Assembly (NCBI GenBank): GCA_017305555.1
Contig: JAFKKM010000045.1
Location: forward strand, 1-48,303
DNA: 48,303 nt
Source of the DNA: Hyphomicrobiales bacterium
Lineage (GTDB): Bacteria > Pseudomonadota > Alphaproteobacteria > Rhizobiales > Xanthobacteraceae
Reading direction: 5' to 3'
Positions 26,397 to 35,745 of this stretch are shown one piece after another. The translations under genes and the position numbers were made by a program. Numbering within the stretch: the first letter of the stretch is position 1; each line of letters opens with the position of its first letter. Under the pieces are notes generated by a model. That model was not told where the DNA came from. It did not search any database and saw only the letters and a list, made by a program, of their open reading frames with translations.

Positions 26397-26507
26397 CGGC
26401 CGACTGCGGATAAAGGATATCGCGCCCCAATATCTCCTTGCTGAACCTTCACATCGGGCACGACGACACAACCACCGCGCCACTGTCGCGGATGCCGGAG
26501 ACGATGC

Positions 26508-27566
26508 ATGGCCTTTTCCATTGACGACCTGAAGGCGGCTGCCGCCGCCGGCATTCTCTCCGACGGCGACCTCGGCCGTCTCACGGCATTCCTCGCAAGC
26601 CGCGCACCGGCGAGCCCACCCGCCAAAGCCTTCGACGTTGCGCATCTGCTCTGGTACGCGGGCGCATTGATCGTGATGTCTGCGATGGGCTTGTTCTCGA
26701 CGCTGGCGTTCTCGCAAATGGGCGGCTGGGCGCTCGCCATCACCGCCGCCGTTTATGCCGTGCTGTTTCTGCTGTCCGGCCATTATCTCTGGAATGCCGG
26801 CAACCTGCGCACGCCCGGTGGCTTGTTGATCGCGGTCGCCGTCGTGATGGCGCCACTCGCCGCCTACGGCATTCAGGACGCTCTCAATCTGTGGGGGACG
26901 TTCGGCAAGCCCGGCACCACCCACGACTTCTATGTCTGGATCAAAGGAAGCTGGGTGTTCATGGAGCTTGCGGCGATCGCGGCCTCGATCGTCGCGCTGT
27001 GGTTCTACCGCTTTCCGTTCATCGTGCTGATTGTCGGCATCGCATTGTGGTTTCTATCGATGGATGTGGTCCCGTGGATCACCGGCTCCCGCTACGGCAA
27101 CTGGGAAACGGCGCGGCAGGTTTCCATCGTGTTCGGGCTGGCCATGCTCATCGTCGCCTTCGTCGTCAACATCCGGCAGCGCGCGGGCGATTTCGCCTTC
27201 TGGCTCTATCTGTTCGGCGTACTGACGTTCTGGGGCGGCATCACCGCGGCATCCGACGGCACGACCGTGCAGAAAGCGCTCTACTGCGCGATGAACATCG
27301 GTTTCCTGTTCCTTGCGGTCTATCTCGGGCGGCGCGTGTTCGCGGTATTCGGGACCATCGGCATTGCGATCTATCTCGGCGATCTCGCCGACAAGCTGTT
27401 CAAGAACTCGCTGCTGTTTCCGTTCGTGCTGTCGCTGATCGGCATCGGCGTTATTGTCGCCGGTCTCTGGTATTACCGGCGGCAGGCGGTGATCAGCACT
27501 TGGTTCGACGGCATCCTGCCGGAGCCGCTGCAACGCTTGCGACCGGCTAACACGACAAAAGCGTGA
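26508..27566 (+). CDS. polytopic membrane protein, DUF2157-like
   Basis: 352 residues. A cytoplasmic N-terminal segment (about 1-42: SIDDLKAAAAAGILSDGDLG) is followed by about nine transmembrane segments, for example LLWYAGALIVMSAMGLF, LLIAVAVVMAPLAAYGI, FIVLIVGIALWFLSMDV and LLFPFVLSLIGIGVIVAGLW. The arrangement recalls DUF2157-type predicted membrane proteins, though I am not certain of the family. GGAGA lies 6 bases before the ATG. It is divergent from the GST operon. No motif suggests a transported substrate. Confidence 0.72.
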   Translation: MAFSIDDLKAAAAAGILSDGDLGRLTAFLASRAPASPPAKAFDVAHLLWYAGALIVMSAMGLFSTLAFSQMGGWALAITAAVYAVLFLLSGHYLWNAGNLRTPGGLLIAVAVVMAPLAAYGIQDALNLWGTFGKPGTTHDFYVWIKGSWVFMELAAIAASIVALWFYRFPFIVLIVGIALWFLSMDVVPWITGSRYGNWETARQVSIVFGLAMLIVAFVVNIRQRAGDFAFWLYLFGVLTFWGGITAASDGTTVQKALYCAMNIGFLFLAVYLGRRVFAVFGTIGIAIYLGDLADKLFKNSLLFPFVLSLIGIGVIVAGLWYYRRQAVISTWFDGILPEPLQRLRPANTTKA

Positions 27567-27590
27567 CGCACGCCTCTGGCAACATGCCCC

Positions 27591-27803
27591 TTAAAGTTTT
27601 GGTCTACGGCGCGATTGCACCAGACCGGCGATCGTCGCCACGCAGCCGGACCACCAAGTTTTTACGGACGTCTTTTTCCGCACCGGCGTGTCGGTCATCA
27701 ATGGCCGCCACGGCGTCGGGCGCGGCAGCGCGCGGTCGCGTTCGAACACGCAGTAGCTGCGCGAGGCGTCGTCCTCCGCATCGTTCTCGTGACGAGCGGT
27801 CAT
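27591..27803 (-). CDS. hypothetical 70-residue protein
   Basis: The frame starts [20 protein letters not shown], continues [16 protein letters not shown] and ends with a weakly hydrophobic stretch ([14 protein letters not shown]) and a basic tail. AAGGA lies about 9 bases before the ATG. The uneven composition, with an acidic start and a basic end, is more like a real small protein than a shadow. It runs opposite to both neighbours. Family unknown. Confidence 0.5.
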   Translation of the reverse strand: MTARHENDAEDDASRSYCVFERDRALPRPTPWRPLMTDTPVRKKTSVKTWWSGCVATIAGLVQSRRRPKL

Positions 27804-27876
27804 CGCGGGTTTCCTTCACGGTTTCCTTGAGGATTTTACCCTTTTATCGCCGCCGGACTCATCCCATATTCCGACG

Positions 27877-30800
27877 ATGGCGAAGAATCCAGACAATCCG
27901 AAAAAGCCCGGCAAATCCCCCAAATCGAAGGCCCACCGCCCCGATGTGAAACCGATCGGCCCGGCGCTGGCGGAGCTTTTGAATCCCGCGATCAATCGCG
28001 GCGATGCGGGGATGGGCTCGGGCACCGGATTGCAGCCGCCGCCGGACAATTCCTGGGATCGCCGCACCGGCGGCGAGGCCGCCGCGCATCGCGCCCGCGC
28101 CTCCACGCGCGGCAAGCGCGACACGATGGCGGAACGGGATACGGGTGCGCAGCAGCCTGATGCGATCCCCCCTTCCTCCGCCGGAGGCGCAAACGGCTTC
28201 GAGGAAGCACCGCAGGCCAACTACGGCACCAGCGCCACCATTCCGACGCTCGATCCGGAACTGGCGCGGCAACTCGGCCTGCCGACCGCGGAGGATGACG
28301 AGGCGGACCTCGCCCGCCCGCCGCGCAACAAGATGGAAGCGCTCGGCGTGCAGGCGACCGCCGAGGCGCTGGAGAACCTGATCCGCGACGGCCGCCCGGA
28401 ATTCCGCAAGGACGACGGCTCGCTGAAAGTCTGGACGCCGCATCGCCCACCGCGCCCGGAGAAATCCGAAGGCGGCGTGCGGCTTGAGATCAAATCCGAA
28501 TACGAGCCGAAGGGCGACCAGCCGACCGCGATCAAGGAACTGGTCGAAGGCATTCAGCGCAACGACCGCACCCAGGTGCTGCTCGGCGTCACCGGCTCCG
28601 GCAAGACCTACACCATGGCCAAGGTGATCGAAGCGACGCAGCGCCCGGCGCTGATCCTCGCGCCGAACAAGACCTTGGCGGCGCAGCTTTACGGCGAGTT
28701 CAAGAACTTCTTCCCCGACAACGCGGTGGAATACTTCGTCTCGTATTACGACTATTACCAGCCCGAAGCCTACGTGCCGCGCACCGATACCTACATCGAG
28801 AAAGATTCCTCGATCAACGAACAGATCGACCGGATGCGCCACTCGGCAACGCGCGCGCTGCTGGAGCGCGACGACGTCATCATCGTGGCGTCGGTGTCGT
28901 GCATCTACGGTATCGGCTCGGTCGAGACCTATACCGCGATGACCTTCGCGCTGAAGAAAGGCGAACGCATCGACCAACGGCAGCTGATCGCCGATCTCGT
29001 CGCCCTGCAATACAAGCGCACGCAGGCCGATTTCACCCGCGGCACCTTCCGGGTGCGCGGCGACACCATCGACATCTTCCCGGCGCACTACGAGGATCGC
29101 GCCTGGCGCGTGAAGATGTTCGGCGATGAGGTCGAGGCGATCGAGGAGTTCGATCCGCTCACCGGCCACAAGAGCGACGAACTCGAATTCATCAAGATCT
29201 ACGCCAACTCGCACTACGTGACGCCGCGCCCGACGCTGATCCAGGCCATCAAGTCGATCAAGCTCGAATTGAAGCAGCGGCTTGAGCAGTTGCATGCGCA
29301 GGGCCGCCTGCTGGAGGCGCAACGCCTCGAACAGCGTACCACCTTCGACATCGAAATGATGGAAGCGACCGGAAGCTGCGCCGGCATCGAGAACTATTCG
29401 CGTTATCTCACCGGCCGCCGCCCCGGCGAACCGCCGCCGACACTGTTCGAATACGTGCCCGACAACGCACTGGTATTCGCCGACGAGAGCCACGTCACCG
29501 TGCCGCAGATCGGCGGCATGTTCCGTGGCGACTTCCGCCGCAAGGCGACGCTGGCCGAATACGGTTTCCGCCTGCCCTCCTGCATGGACAACCGGCCGCT
29601 GCGCTTTGAGGAATGGGACATGATGCGTCCGCAGTCGGTCGCGGTGTCGGCGACGCCGGGCGGCTGGGAAATGAACGAGGCCGGCGGCGTGTTCGTCGAG
29701 CAGGTGATCCGCCCCACCGGACTGATCGATCCGCCGGTGCATATCCGTCCGGCGCGCACGCAGGTCGACGATCTTGTCGGCGAGGTGCGCGAGACCGCGC
29801 GCAACGGCTATCGCTCGCTGATCACGGTGCTGACCAAGCGGATGGCCGAAGACCTCACCGAATATCTGCACGAGCAAGGCATCCGCGTGCGTTACATGCA
29901 CTCGGACATCGACACCATCGAGCGCATCGAGATCATCCGCGACCTACGGCTCGGCGCCTTCGATGCGCTGGTCGGCATCAACCTGCTGCGCGAAGGCCTC
30001 GACATTCCGGAGTGCGCGCTGGTCGCCATTCTCGATGCCGACAAGGAAGGCTTTTTGCGCAGCGAGACGTCGCTGATCCAGACCATCGGCCGCGCCGCGC
30101 GCAACGTCGACGGCAAGGTGATCCTCTACGCCGATCAGATGACCGGTTCGATGGAGCGCGCCATCGCCGAGACCGACCGCCGCCGCGAGAAACAGGTCGC
30201 TTACAACACCGAGCACGGCATCACGCCGGCCAGCGTCAAGAAATCGATCGGCGACATTCTCAACAGCGTCTACGAGCGCGACCATGTGCTGGTGGAGATC
30301 GGCGACGGCGGCGGCACCGGCTTCACCAACGACGCCATCGCCATCGGTCACAACTTCGAGGCGGTGCTGGCCGACCTCGAAACGCGGATGCGCGAGGCTG
30401 CCGCCGATCTGAACTTCGAGGAAGCCGCGCGGCTGCGCGACGAGGTGAAGCGGCTGCGCGCGACGGAGCTTGCGGTGGTGGACGATCCCACCATCAAACA
30501 GCGCGGCGTCGCAGCGAAGGCTGGCAGCTACGCTGGCGCGAAGAAATACGGCGACGCGGCCAACCTGCCGGCGCGCCTCGACAAGGCGGCGCAGGGCAAG
30601 CCATCCGGCAAGTTCGGCCGGAAATCCTCGTCAGCGGGAGCGACCGGATCTAAGATTCACAAACCTTCGCTCGACGAAATGGGTATCGCCACCTGGCACG
30701 AGGTGAAGCCGGATCGAAAGGACGTTGCCCGCCCACGCAAACCGACGCTGGATGAAATGGGTCCCGGCACCGAAAGCCGTATCTACAAGCCGAAATCGAT

Positions 30801-30903
30801 GCGCGAAGGCGGCCAGGAATTCGGCGGCGTGATCAAGGACAGCCCGTCGCCACGCTCATCCGCCGGCGCGCCCGGCAAGCGCGGCGGATGGAAGCGGCGA
30901 TAA
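27877..30903 (+). CDS. uvrB: excinuclease ABC subunit UvrB, with N- and C-terminal extensions
   Basis: Damage-verifying helicase-like subunit of nucleotide excision repair, working with UvrA and UvrC. The 1008 residues compare with about 670 in E. coli. The core begins near residue 201 ([20 protein letters not shown]). Walker A is GVTGSGKT (237-244); the beta-hairpin region is [20 protein letters not shown], followed later by [13 protein letters not shown], and the UVR motif [14 protein letters not shown] that contacts UvrC. The 200-residue N-terminal extension is Pro/Arg/Asp-rich and probably disordered. The C-terminal extension has two copies of a KPxLDEMG motif. Long UvrB forms are usual in Bradyrhizobium relatives. 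The start lacks a good ribosome site, so an internal start is possible. Confidence 0.95.
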   Translation: MAKNPDNPKKPGKSPKSKAHRPDVKPIGPALAELLNPAINRGDAGMGSGTGLQPPPDNSWDRRTGGEAAAHRARASTRGKRDTMAERDTGAQQPDAIPPSSAGGANGFEEAPQANYGTSATIPTLDPELARQLGLPTAEDDEADLARPPRNKMEALGVQATAEALENLIRDGRPEFRKDDGSLKVWTPHRPPRPEKSEGGVRLEIKSEYEPKGDQPTAIKELVEGIQRNDRTQVLLGVTGSGKTYTMAKVIEATQRPALILAPNKTLAAQLYGEFKNFFPDNAVEYFVSYYDYYQPEAYVPRTDTYIEKDSSINEQIDRMRHSATRALLERDDVIIVASVSCIYGIGSVETYTAMTFALKKGERIDQRQLIADLVALQYKRTQADFTRGTFRVRGDTIDIFPAHYEDRAWRVKMFGDEVEAIEEFDPLTGHKSDELEFIKIYANSHYVTPRPTLIQAIKSIKLELKQRLEQLHAQGRLLEAQRLEQRTTFDIEMMEATGSCAGIENYSRYLTGRRPGEPPPTLFEYVPDNALVFADESHVTVPQIGGMFRGDFRRKATLAEYGFRLPSCMDNRPLRFEEWDMMRPQSVAVSATPGGWEMNEAGGVFVEQVIRPTGLIDPPVHIRPARTQVDDLVGEVRETARNGYRSLITVLTKRMAEDLTEYLHEQGIRVRYMHSDIDTIERIEIIRDLRLGAFDALVGINLLREGLDIPECALVAILDADKEGFLRSETSLIQTIGRAARNVDGKVILYADQMTGSMERAIAETDRRREKQVAYNTEHGITPASVKKSIGDILNSVYERDHVLVEIGDGGGTGFTNDAIAIGHNFEAVLADLETRMREAAADLNFEEAARLRDEVKRLRATELAVVDDPTIKQRGVAAKAGSYAGAKKYGDAANLPARLDKAAQGKPSGKFGRKSSSAGATGSKIHKPSLDEMGIATWHEVKPDRKDVARPRKPTLDEMGPGTESRIYKPKSMREGGQEFGGVIKDSPSPRSSAGAPGKRGGWKRR

Positions 30904-31111
30904 CTCACGCCTCTGTCCGCAAACATCCAATAGGCGTAATCCATTTTCGGAGAAGCACAACGTCGCAAGACGAACGCGACCGCGGATTGAACTTGCCAAT
31001 TCCTCGCCCTATGCAATGATGCAACCGTCTCGACGAAGGTTGGGATGACCTTGTTGGTTGCTGTACTGAGATATTTGCCGCGCGCACCATTTGCTTTGAA
31101 TGGAGGGCCGC

Positions 31112-31573
31112 TTGAGCGAATTGGTTCATCCAGCCGCGCCTCATCACCTGCCCTCCTTCATCACGGCTCCAGGCGATACAGACATTTTGATGATTGTGGT
31201 CGGCATCATTTTGATCGCCGCCGTTCTTGCCGTCGGCAACATTTACCTGCGACTCCATACGCTGCCCGAGCGGATGGCTCACAGATCGCAGAAGCTGCAA
31301 TTCGAGATCGTCGCGGTGCTCGGCCTGCTGGCGCTATTCACGCACATCCATCTGTTCTGGGTGGCGGGGCTACTGCTGGCGATGATCGATCTACCGGATT
31401 TCGGCACGCCGCTACGCAGCATCGCAGGTTCGGTGGCGAAGATCGCCGGCGTGCCGGCGAATATCGACCAGGAGACACAGACGTCCGAACCAGCACAGAA
31501 ATTCTCGGCCGATACGGACAAACCTCAAGATTCCGGCAAGGATGACGCAAGCGAGGAGCAGAGCCATGCTTGA
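31112..31573 (+). CDS. small inner-membrane protein, partner of the HlyD-type gene
   Basis: 153 residues. Two hydrophobic segments (about 26-45, ILMIVVGIILIAAVLAVGNI; and about 64-88, FEIVAVLGLLALFTHIHLFW) are joined by LPERMAHRSQKLQ. The C-terminal 50 residues are hydrophilic and acidic. The layout resembles the DUF3302 proteins (YiaW, YibI) that accompany HlyD-type YiaV/YibH, but sequence similarity is loose. The start is set at TTG 31112 because GGAGGG lies 4 bases before it; the in-frame ATG at 31100 overlaps that ribosome site. The last 8 bases overlap the next gene, which implies translational coupling. Confidence 0.75.
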   Translation: MSELVHPAAPHHLPSFITAPGDTDILMIVVGIILIAAVLAVGNIYLRLHTLPERMAHRSQKLQFEIVAVLGLLALFTHIHLFWVAGLLLAMIDLPDFGTPLRSIAGSVAKIAGVPANIDQETQTSEPAQKFSADTDKPQDSGKDDASEEQSHA

Positions 31574-32798
31574 AGTGCTGCTGTGCTCGCTGCTGACGAT
31601 ACTTCCCGACTACCTTTATCGGCGCTACGCGCAGGGCAAACGGCTTGGCCGCGAAATCACCTTGTTCTCAGTATGGTTCGAATTGAGATGGGGCATCATC
31701 ACCTGCCTGATGCTGACGGTCTCCCTGATCACGCTGATCTTCTATTTCCATCCCTCCACCACCACCGCGACGCTGTTCTACAGGACCGTCCCGATCATTC
31801 CGGAAGCAACTGGTCGCGTGTCTGAGGTTCATGTCGATTTCAGCGCGCCGGTGAAGAAGGGCGATGTCATCTTCAAGCTCGACAGCACGAAGCAGGAAGC
31901 CGCGCTGGAAACCGCCCGCCGCAAGATCGCCGAGGTCGACGCCGCGCTGGTGGCAGCACAGGCGGACGTCGTCAAAGCCGACGGCCAGATTCAGGAAGCC
32001 AAAAGTGCTTATCAGCAGGCGACCGACGATCTTGACGTCAAGCGCGAGTTGCAGAAACGAAATCCCGGCATTGTCCCGCAACGTGACATCGAAAAGCTGG
32101 AGGTGCTGGCGACCGGGCGGCAGGGCGCGGTCAATGCGGCGACAGCGGCAAAACAATCCGCCGTGGCGCGCGTAACGTCGCTTCTGCCCGCCGAGAAGGC
32201 CAGTGCCGAAGCGGCGCTCGCACAGGCACAGGTTGAACTCGACAAAACTTATGTTCGCGCCGGCGTCGACGGGCGCGTCGAGCAATTCTCGCTGCGGCCG
32301 GGCGACATCGTCAGTCCGATCATGCGGCCGGCCGGAATCCTGATCCCGGAAGGCGCCGGTCAACGCGTCCTTTCAGCCGGATTCGGCCAGATCGAAGCGC
32401 AGGTCATGAAGGTCGGGATGATCGCCGAGGCGACGTGCATTTCGAAGCCGTGGACGATCATTCCGATGGTTGTCGTCAGCGTGCAGAACTATATCGCGGC
32501 GGGTCAGTTCCGCGGCGGCGAGCAACTTGTCGAAGCCCAGCAGGTGCTGCGCCCGGGCTCCATCCTCGTGCTGCTCGAGCCGCTTTATAAAGGCGGTCTT
32601 CAGGGCGTTACACCCGGGAGCAGTTGCGTCGTCAACGCCTACACCAGCAATCACGACCTGATCGAGTCGAAGGATACCGGCGCCTTCAAGCGCTTCGCCC
32701 TTCACGCCGTCGATGCCGTAGGGCTGGTTCACGCGATGCTGCTGCGCATCCAGGCGCTGGTGCTCCCTGTCAAAACGCTTGTCATGAGTGGTCACTAA
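31566..32798 (+). CDS. HlyD-family membrane-fusion protein (YiaV/YibH-like)
   Basis: 410 residues. The N-terminus MLEVLLCSLLTILPDYLYRR, then YAQGKRLG, and a second hydrophobic segment (about 42-62) anchor it in the inner membrane. A biotinyl-lipoyl half (ATGRVSEVHVDFSAPVKKGD) is followed by a coiled-coil hairpin (about 105-210, Ala/Lys/Glu-rich) and the second lipoyl half with TYVRAGVDGRVEQFSLRPGD. Such adaptors bridge an inner-membrane pump to an outer-membrane channel, yet no transporter ATPase, MFS or TolC gene is present. GAGGAG lies 8 bases before this ATG; the 31542 codon is less likely. The start overlaps the upstream gene. Confidence 0.87.
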   Translation: MLEVLLCSLLTILPDYLYRRYAQGKRLGREITLFSVWFELRWGIITCLMLTVSLITLIFYFHPSTTTATLFYRTVPIIPEATGRVSEVHVDFSAPVKKGDVIFKLDSTKQEAALETARRKIAEVDAALVAAQADVVKADGQIQEAKSAYQQATDDLDVKRELQKRNPGIVPQRDIEKLEVLATGRQGAVNAATAAKQSAVARVTSLLPAEKASAEAALAQAQVELDKTYVRAGVDGRVEQFSLRPGDIVSPIMRPAGILIPEGAGQRVLSAGFGQIEAQVMKVGMIAEATCISKPWTIIPMVVVSVQNYIAAGQFRGGEQLVEAQQVLRPGSILVLLEPLYKGGLQGVTPGSSCVVNAYTSNHDLIESKDTGAFKRFALHAVDAVGLVHAMLLRIQALVLPVKTLVMSGH

Positions 32799-32914
32799 GG
32801 CTGCGCTTTGCTCCATGAACAGCATCGCGGGCGAATTCTCGCGATTGCCACTCCCCCGTCATGCCTGCTACGTGATCGCATTATCGATCCGAGGCGCAGG
32901 CGAGGACATTACCC

Positions 32915-33313
32915 ATGGCGGGCACCGATCTGGATGGCATCATCCGCAAGCTGGCGAAGCAGCAGCACAAGAGCCTGACGGCCGCCGTGAAGGCCGGGCG
33001 CGATCGCTACCTCGCACTCGCCGGAAAGGCGAAGGATGCCGCCGCAAAGCAGCGCTACCGCCAGATGGCCAAACACGCCATGGAGGAAGGAACGGCGGCG
33101 GCGCGGCGCTTGCAGATGTCGGCCGACAACGCCGCCGACAGTTACGCACGCGCCATGCGGAAAGCCACCGAAGCAGCGATGACGCCGAAAGCCGCGCCAG
33201 CCAAGCCCGCAGTCAAACCGAAAGCAAAAGCCGAGGGGAAAGACACGGCGGGCAAAGTCAGGTCGGGTAAGGCGCAGTCCGGCAAAGCAAAGTCGGGTAA
33301 GACAAAGGCCTGA
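32915..33313 (+). CDS. Lys/Ala-rich basic protein with H1-like tail
   Basis: 132 residues. Residues 1-88 are helical and Ala/Lys/Arg-rich (IIRKLAKQQHKSLTAAVKAG, later QRYRQMAKHAMEEGTAAARR). The tail from about 89 is almost wholly Lys, Ala, Pro, Gly and Ser, with PKAAPAKPAVKPKAKAEGK and repeated SGKA/SGKT. The tail looks like those of bacterial histone-H1-like DNA-binding proteins, so nucleic-acid binding is a fair guess. GAGGA lies 9 bases before the ATG. The family of the N-terminal part is not recognised. Confidence 0.7.
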   Translation: MAGTDLDGIIRKLAKQQHKSLTAAVKAGRDRYLALAGKAKDAAAKQRYRQMAKHAMEEGTAAARRLQMSADNAADSYARAMRKATEAAMTPKAAPAKPAVKPKAKAEGKDTAGKVRSGKAQSGKAKSGKTKA

Positions 33314-33479
33314 CCTCACACTGCACCGCAAGCACTCACGCGCGCGTTACGCGCCGCGCTATCGGTGCGCATCGTGAAACCGGGTTGTCGGCGCAACGCC
33401 AACCCTGCGCGTGATCTCTGCTTGCACCGCCGTCGTTTTCGTTGACAATGTCATTGATCGAGCGACGAAGGAGGCTTGC

Positions 33480-33935
33480 ATGGGGAGCGACAGCAACAAG
33501 CAATGCATCCTTGATTTCCTACAGGCGTTCTATGCCGGCGATGCCGCAGCGGCGATGGCCTGTTGCGACGACGAAATCGACACCATCACCTATGCGCCGG
33601 TCGATCTATTCCCGCATCTCGGCCACAAGCACGGTAGAGCCTGGGTCGCGGAAGCCATCGCGATCCAGCAGCAGCGCTACGCGCTCCGAAAGCACGACGT
33701 GATCTTCATCGCGGCGGAGGACAGCAAAGTCGCCGTCATGACGCACTGTGCGCTGACCAAGCGGAACGACGGACGCGTCGTGCAATTCACGGAAGCGGCG
33801 TTCTTCACGCTGCACGACGGGCGCATCGCTCAGCATCGTGCCTTTTTCGATTCGTTCGATCTGGTGCAGCAGGTTCTGGGGCACGACCTGGCCGATGAGT
33901 TCGCCACCAGCGTACGCGGTGCCATGGAGCGTTAA
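33480..33935 (+). CDS. SnoaL/NTF2-like protein (copy 1)
   Basis: 151 residues, one alpha+beta cone domain. ILDFLQAFYAGDAAAAMACC begins the first helices, followed by DDEIDTITYAPVDLFPHLG, AWVAEAIAIQQQRY and the sheet strands FIAAEDSKVAVMTHCAL and VVQFTEAAFFTLHDGRIAQH. This is the ketosteroid-isomerase/SnoaL type used by many small-molecule isomerases, hydratases and binding proteins. GGAGG is 6 bases before ATG 33480, which excludes the upstream ATG at 33411. A paralogue follows at 34152. Confidence 0.82.
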   Translation: MGSDSNKQCILDFLQAFYAGDAAAAMACCDDEIDTITYAPVDLFPHLGHKHGRAWVAEAIAIQQQRYALRKHDVIFIAAEDSKVAVMTHCALTKRNDGRVVQFTEAAFFTLHDGRIAQHRAFFDSFDLVQQVLGHDLADEFATSVRGAMER

Positions 33936-34070
33936 GGCGGCATCCGCCGACAACCGCATACCCACCTGATTGTATCCACGCCTGAGTGCACGCAATCTTG
34001 CAATTGTGCGCTGCAAAAACGGGCATTGCATTTGCCGCCATTCGGGATATTTGCGCGTGCAAATGAAGGA

Positions 34071-34119
34071 GCCAGCCTGTCGGCCGCCCGTAACAACGCG
34101 CGGTCGTCGGCTGGCTTTC
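34071..34119 (+). terminator. possible terminator between the two NTF2-like genes
   Basis: GCCAGCC (34071-34077) can pair with GGCTGGC (34109-34115), followed by TTTCC. The 31-base loop is long, though GC-rich and able to fold further. It lies about 135 bases past the stop of the first NTF2-like gene. Confidence 0.3.
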
Positions 34120-34151
34120 CTATTGCAGCTTAAATTTTTGGATCAACCGCC

Positions 34152-34583
34152 ATGACCGAACACAGTCTCTGGCGTTTCTCGCGCGCGATGCTTCGCGCCA
34201 TTAACGAACGCCAACCCGCTGAACTTGAAGCCTTAATCGATGACGACGTCGAGTGGACCGTTTACGGTCCCGTCGACATGTTTACATTCCTCGGCGCCCG
34301 CCGGGGCAAGGCCGCCGTTCTCGACGTCTGCCGGCAAATCGCCGACAATGTCCGGATTCACCGCTTTGACCGCGAATCCATCATGTTGAGCGAGGATTCG
34401 GCGGCATCGATGATGCGCTACTCCCTCACCGCCCTCGACTCCAATCGGCCGATCAGCTTGCGGATCGCCAACTTCGCCCAGTTCAAGGCCGGTCGCCTGC
34501 TCAACATGCGGGTACTGATCGACACCTTCGACCTGATCGAACAGGCGCTGGGTGCTCCAATCCATCTGCCGAAGATCGCCTGA
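34152..34583 (+). CDS. SnoaL/NTF2-like protein (copy 2)
   Basis: 143 residues and the same fold as the 33480-33935 product. FSRAMLRAINERQPAELEAL, then DDDVEWTVYGPVDMFTFLGA aligns with DDEIDTITYAPVDLFPHLG of copy 1, and both end with an xFDSFDLxxQ or IDTFDLIEQALG stretch. It lacks the His of the IAQHRAF strand. The two are diverged tandem duplicates separated by 216 bases. No strong ribosome site is seen. Substrate unknown. Confidence 0.8.
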   Translation: MTEHSLWRFSRAMLRAINERQPAELEALIDDDVEWTVYGPVDMFTFLGARRGKAAVLDVCRQIADNVRIHRFDRESIMLSEDSAASMMRYSLTALDSNRPISLRIANFAQFKAGRLLNMRVLIDTFDLIEQALGAPIHLPKIA

Positions 34584-34812
34584 CCGGCGGCAGGCAACAA
34601 AAAGCCAGCCATCCTCCCTTCGCAAACGACCTGTGCCGGGGTCGCAAGACGGCCACCAGCACGGGGGCGTTTGCGTGATTTAACCCGGTTTTAACGGCAA
34701 ATAGGCGATTCATGCCCTAGATCGGCCCCGATCCCGACAAGATCGGCTGTATTGATGGCCAGTCATCGTGCGGGGGACATCCGCGCTCGCGTCACGCGAA
34801 AGGGAACGGCAG

Positions 34813-35229
34813 ATGAACGCAACTTCGCCCGAGAAAACCGAATCCACCGAAACCGACGAGAACCTCGCGGCAGTCTCCGATGTCGAAGCCGGCATCCGTG
34901 ATTTCGTCCGCAACGACGTCGCCTATCTGCGCCGTCCCGGCGCCGGCATGGCCAGCAGCGAGCCAGCGCTCGATACCAACGCAGAGGCTACCGTCAGCAG
35001 CGTCAACTCGCTGATCCAACGCGTCGCCGGCACCTCGTTGGCCGAGATCGAGCGTCTGATCACCGAGCTGGAAGGCTTGCGCGATCTGCTGCACTCCGAG
35101 GGCCAGCGCGTCCAGCGTGAAATCTCCGGCTATGCCCAGCTCAGCCAAGCCGCCATGAAGTCGACGCGGATCATTTCCGAGAACGTCGCCCAGTGGAAAA
35201 AGGCCGCCGAGAATCTGCGGCACGAGTAA
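34813..35229 (+). CDS. hypothetical helical, coiled-coil protein
   Basis: 138 residues, no signal or membrane segment. The first 25 residues are Thr/Glu-rich (MNATSPEKTESTETDENLAA) and probably disordered. From about 70 to the end the sequence is helical with heptad-like Leu/Ile spacing (SLAEIERLITELEGLRDLLH, then SEGQRVQREISGYAQLSQ). AGGGA is about 7 bases before ATG 34813. The form resembles small phasin-like or scaffold proteins, but I do not recognise a family. Confidence 0.72.
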   Translation: MNATSPEKTESTETDENLAAVSDVEAGIRDFVRNDVAYLRRPGAGMASSEPALDTNAEATVSSVNSLIQRVAGTSLAEIERLITELEGLRDLLHSEGQRVQREISGYAQLSQAAMKSTRIISENVAQWKKAAENLRHE

Positions 35230-35253
35230 GGCTCAGATCGGCTCGGGCGGCGC

Positions 35254-35736
35254 TTAGGCGCCGACCGAGCGCCGCGGCACGAAGGCCGTGGCGAGAAACG
35301 AATAGACCGCCTCGCCGCGTTGATTGACGCCGAGATTGCGCGCCTGGACGATTCCCCACTCCGGGCGCTTTTCCGATATCCGCAGCGACTCCACCACGCT
35401 GCCAAAAGTGATGGTGTCGCCGGCGAGCACCGGCTTGAGCCACTTCAATTCGCGAAAACCGGGCGACGGTCCCCACACCGCAGGCGTCTCTCCGGCCGCG
35501 CGCATCGCCGCTGCTTCTTCCTTGCCCTTGGCCACCAGCAGTTTCATACACACCGAACCGACGTGCCAGCCGGACGCGGCCAAGCCGCCGAACAGCGAGT
35601 TGCGGCCGGCTTCCTCGTCGAGATGGAATGGCTGCGGATCGAACTGACGCGCGAACGCCTTGATGTTGTCGGGCGTGAACGTGAACGAGCCCAACTCGCG
35701 GCGCTGGCCGACGGCGATGTCCTCAAAAAATTCCAT
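35254..35736 (-). CDS. MaoC-like (hot-dog fold) dehydratase, copy 1
   Basis: 160 residues. The hydratase motif AFARQFDPQPFHLDEEAGRN, followed by SLFGGLAASGWH, gives the Asp-x-x-x-x-His pair used by (R)-specific enoyl-CoA hydratases. The C-terminal half has LKWLKPVLAGDTITFGSVV and RGEAVYSFLATAFVPRR. It would hydrate enoyl-CoA or a similar thioester. GAGGA stands 6 bases before the ATG. The paralogous gene 35746-36207 ends 9 bases upstream, so the pair is co-transcribed and may form a heterodimer, as two-gene MaoC systems do. Confidence 0.87.
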   Translation of the reverse strand: MEFFEDIAVGQRRELGSFTFTPDNIKAFARQFDPQPFHLDEEAGRNSLFGGLAASGWHVGSVCMKLLVAKGKEEAAAMRAAGETPAVWGPSPGFRELKWLKPVLAGDTITFGSVVESLRISEKRPEWGIVQARNLGVNQRGEAVYSFLATAFVPRRSVGA

Positions 35737-35745
35737 GCGCAGTCC

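Noticed and set aside
27859-29901. 680-codon minus-strand open frame opposite uvrB
   Set aside because: Antisense to strongly conserved uvrB; no recognisable domain, repetitive Arg/Gly/Val composition.
30783-31016. 77-codon minus-strand frame at the uvrB 3' end
   Set aside because: Largely antisense to the uvrB tail; no ribosome site and no family features.
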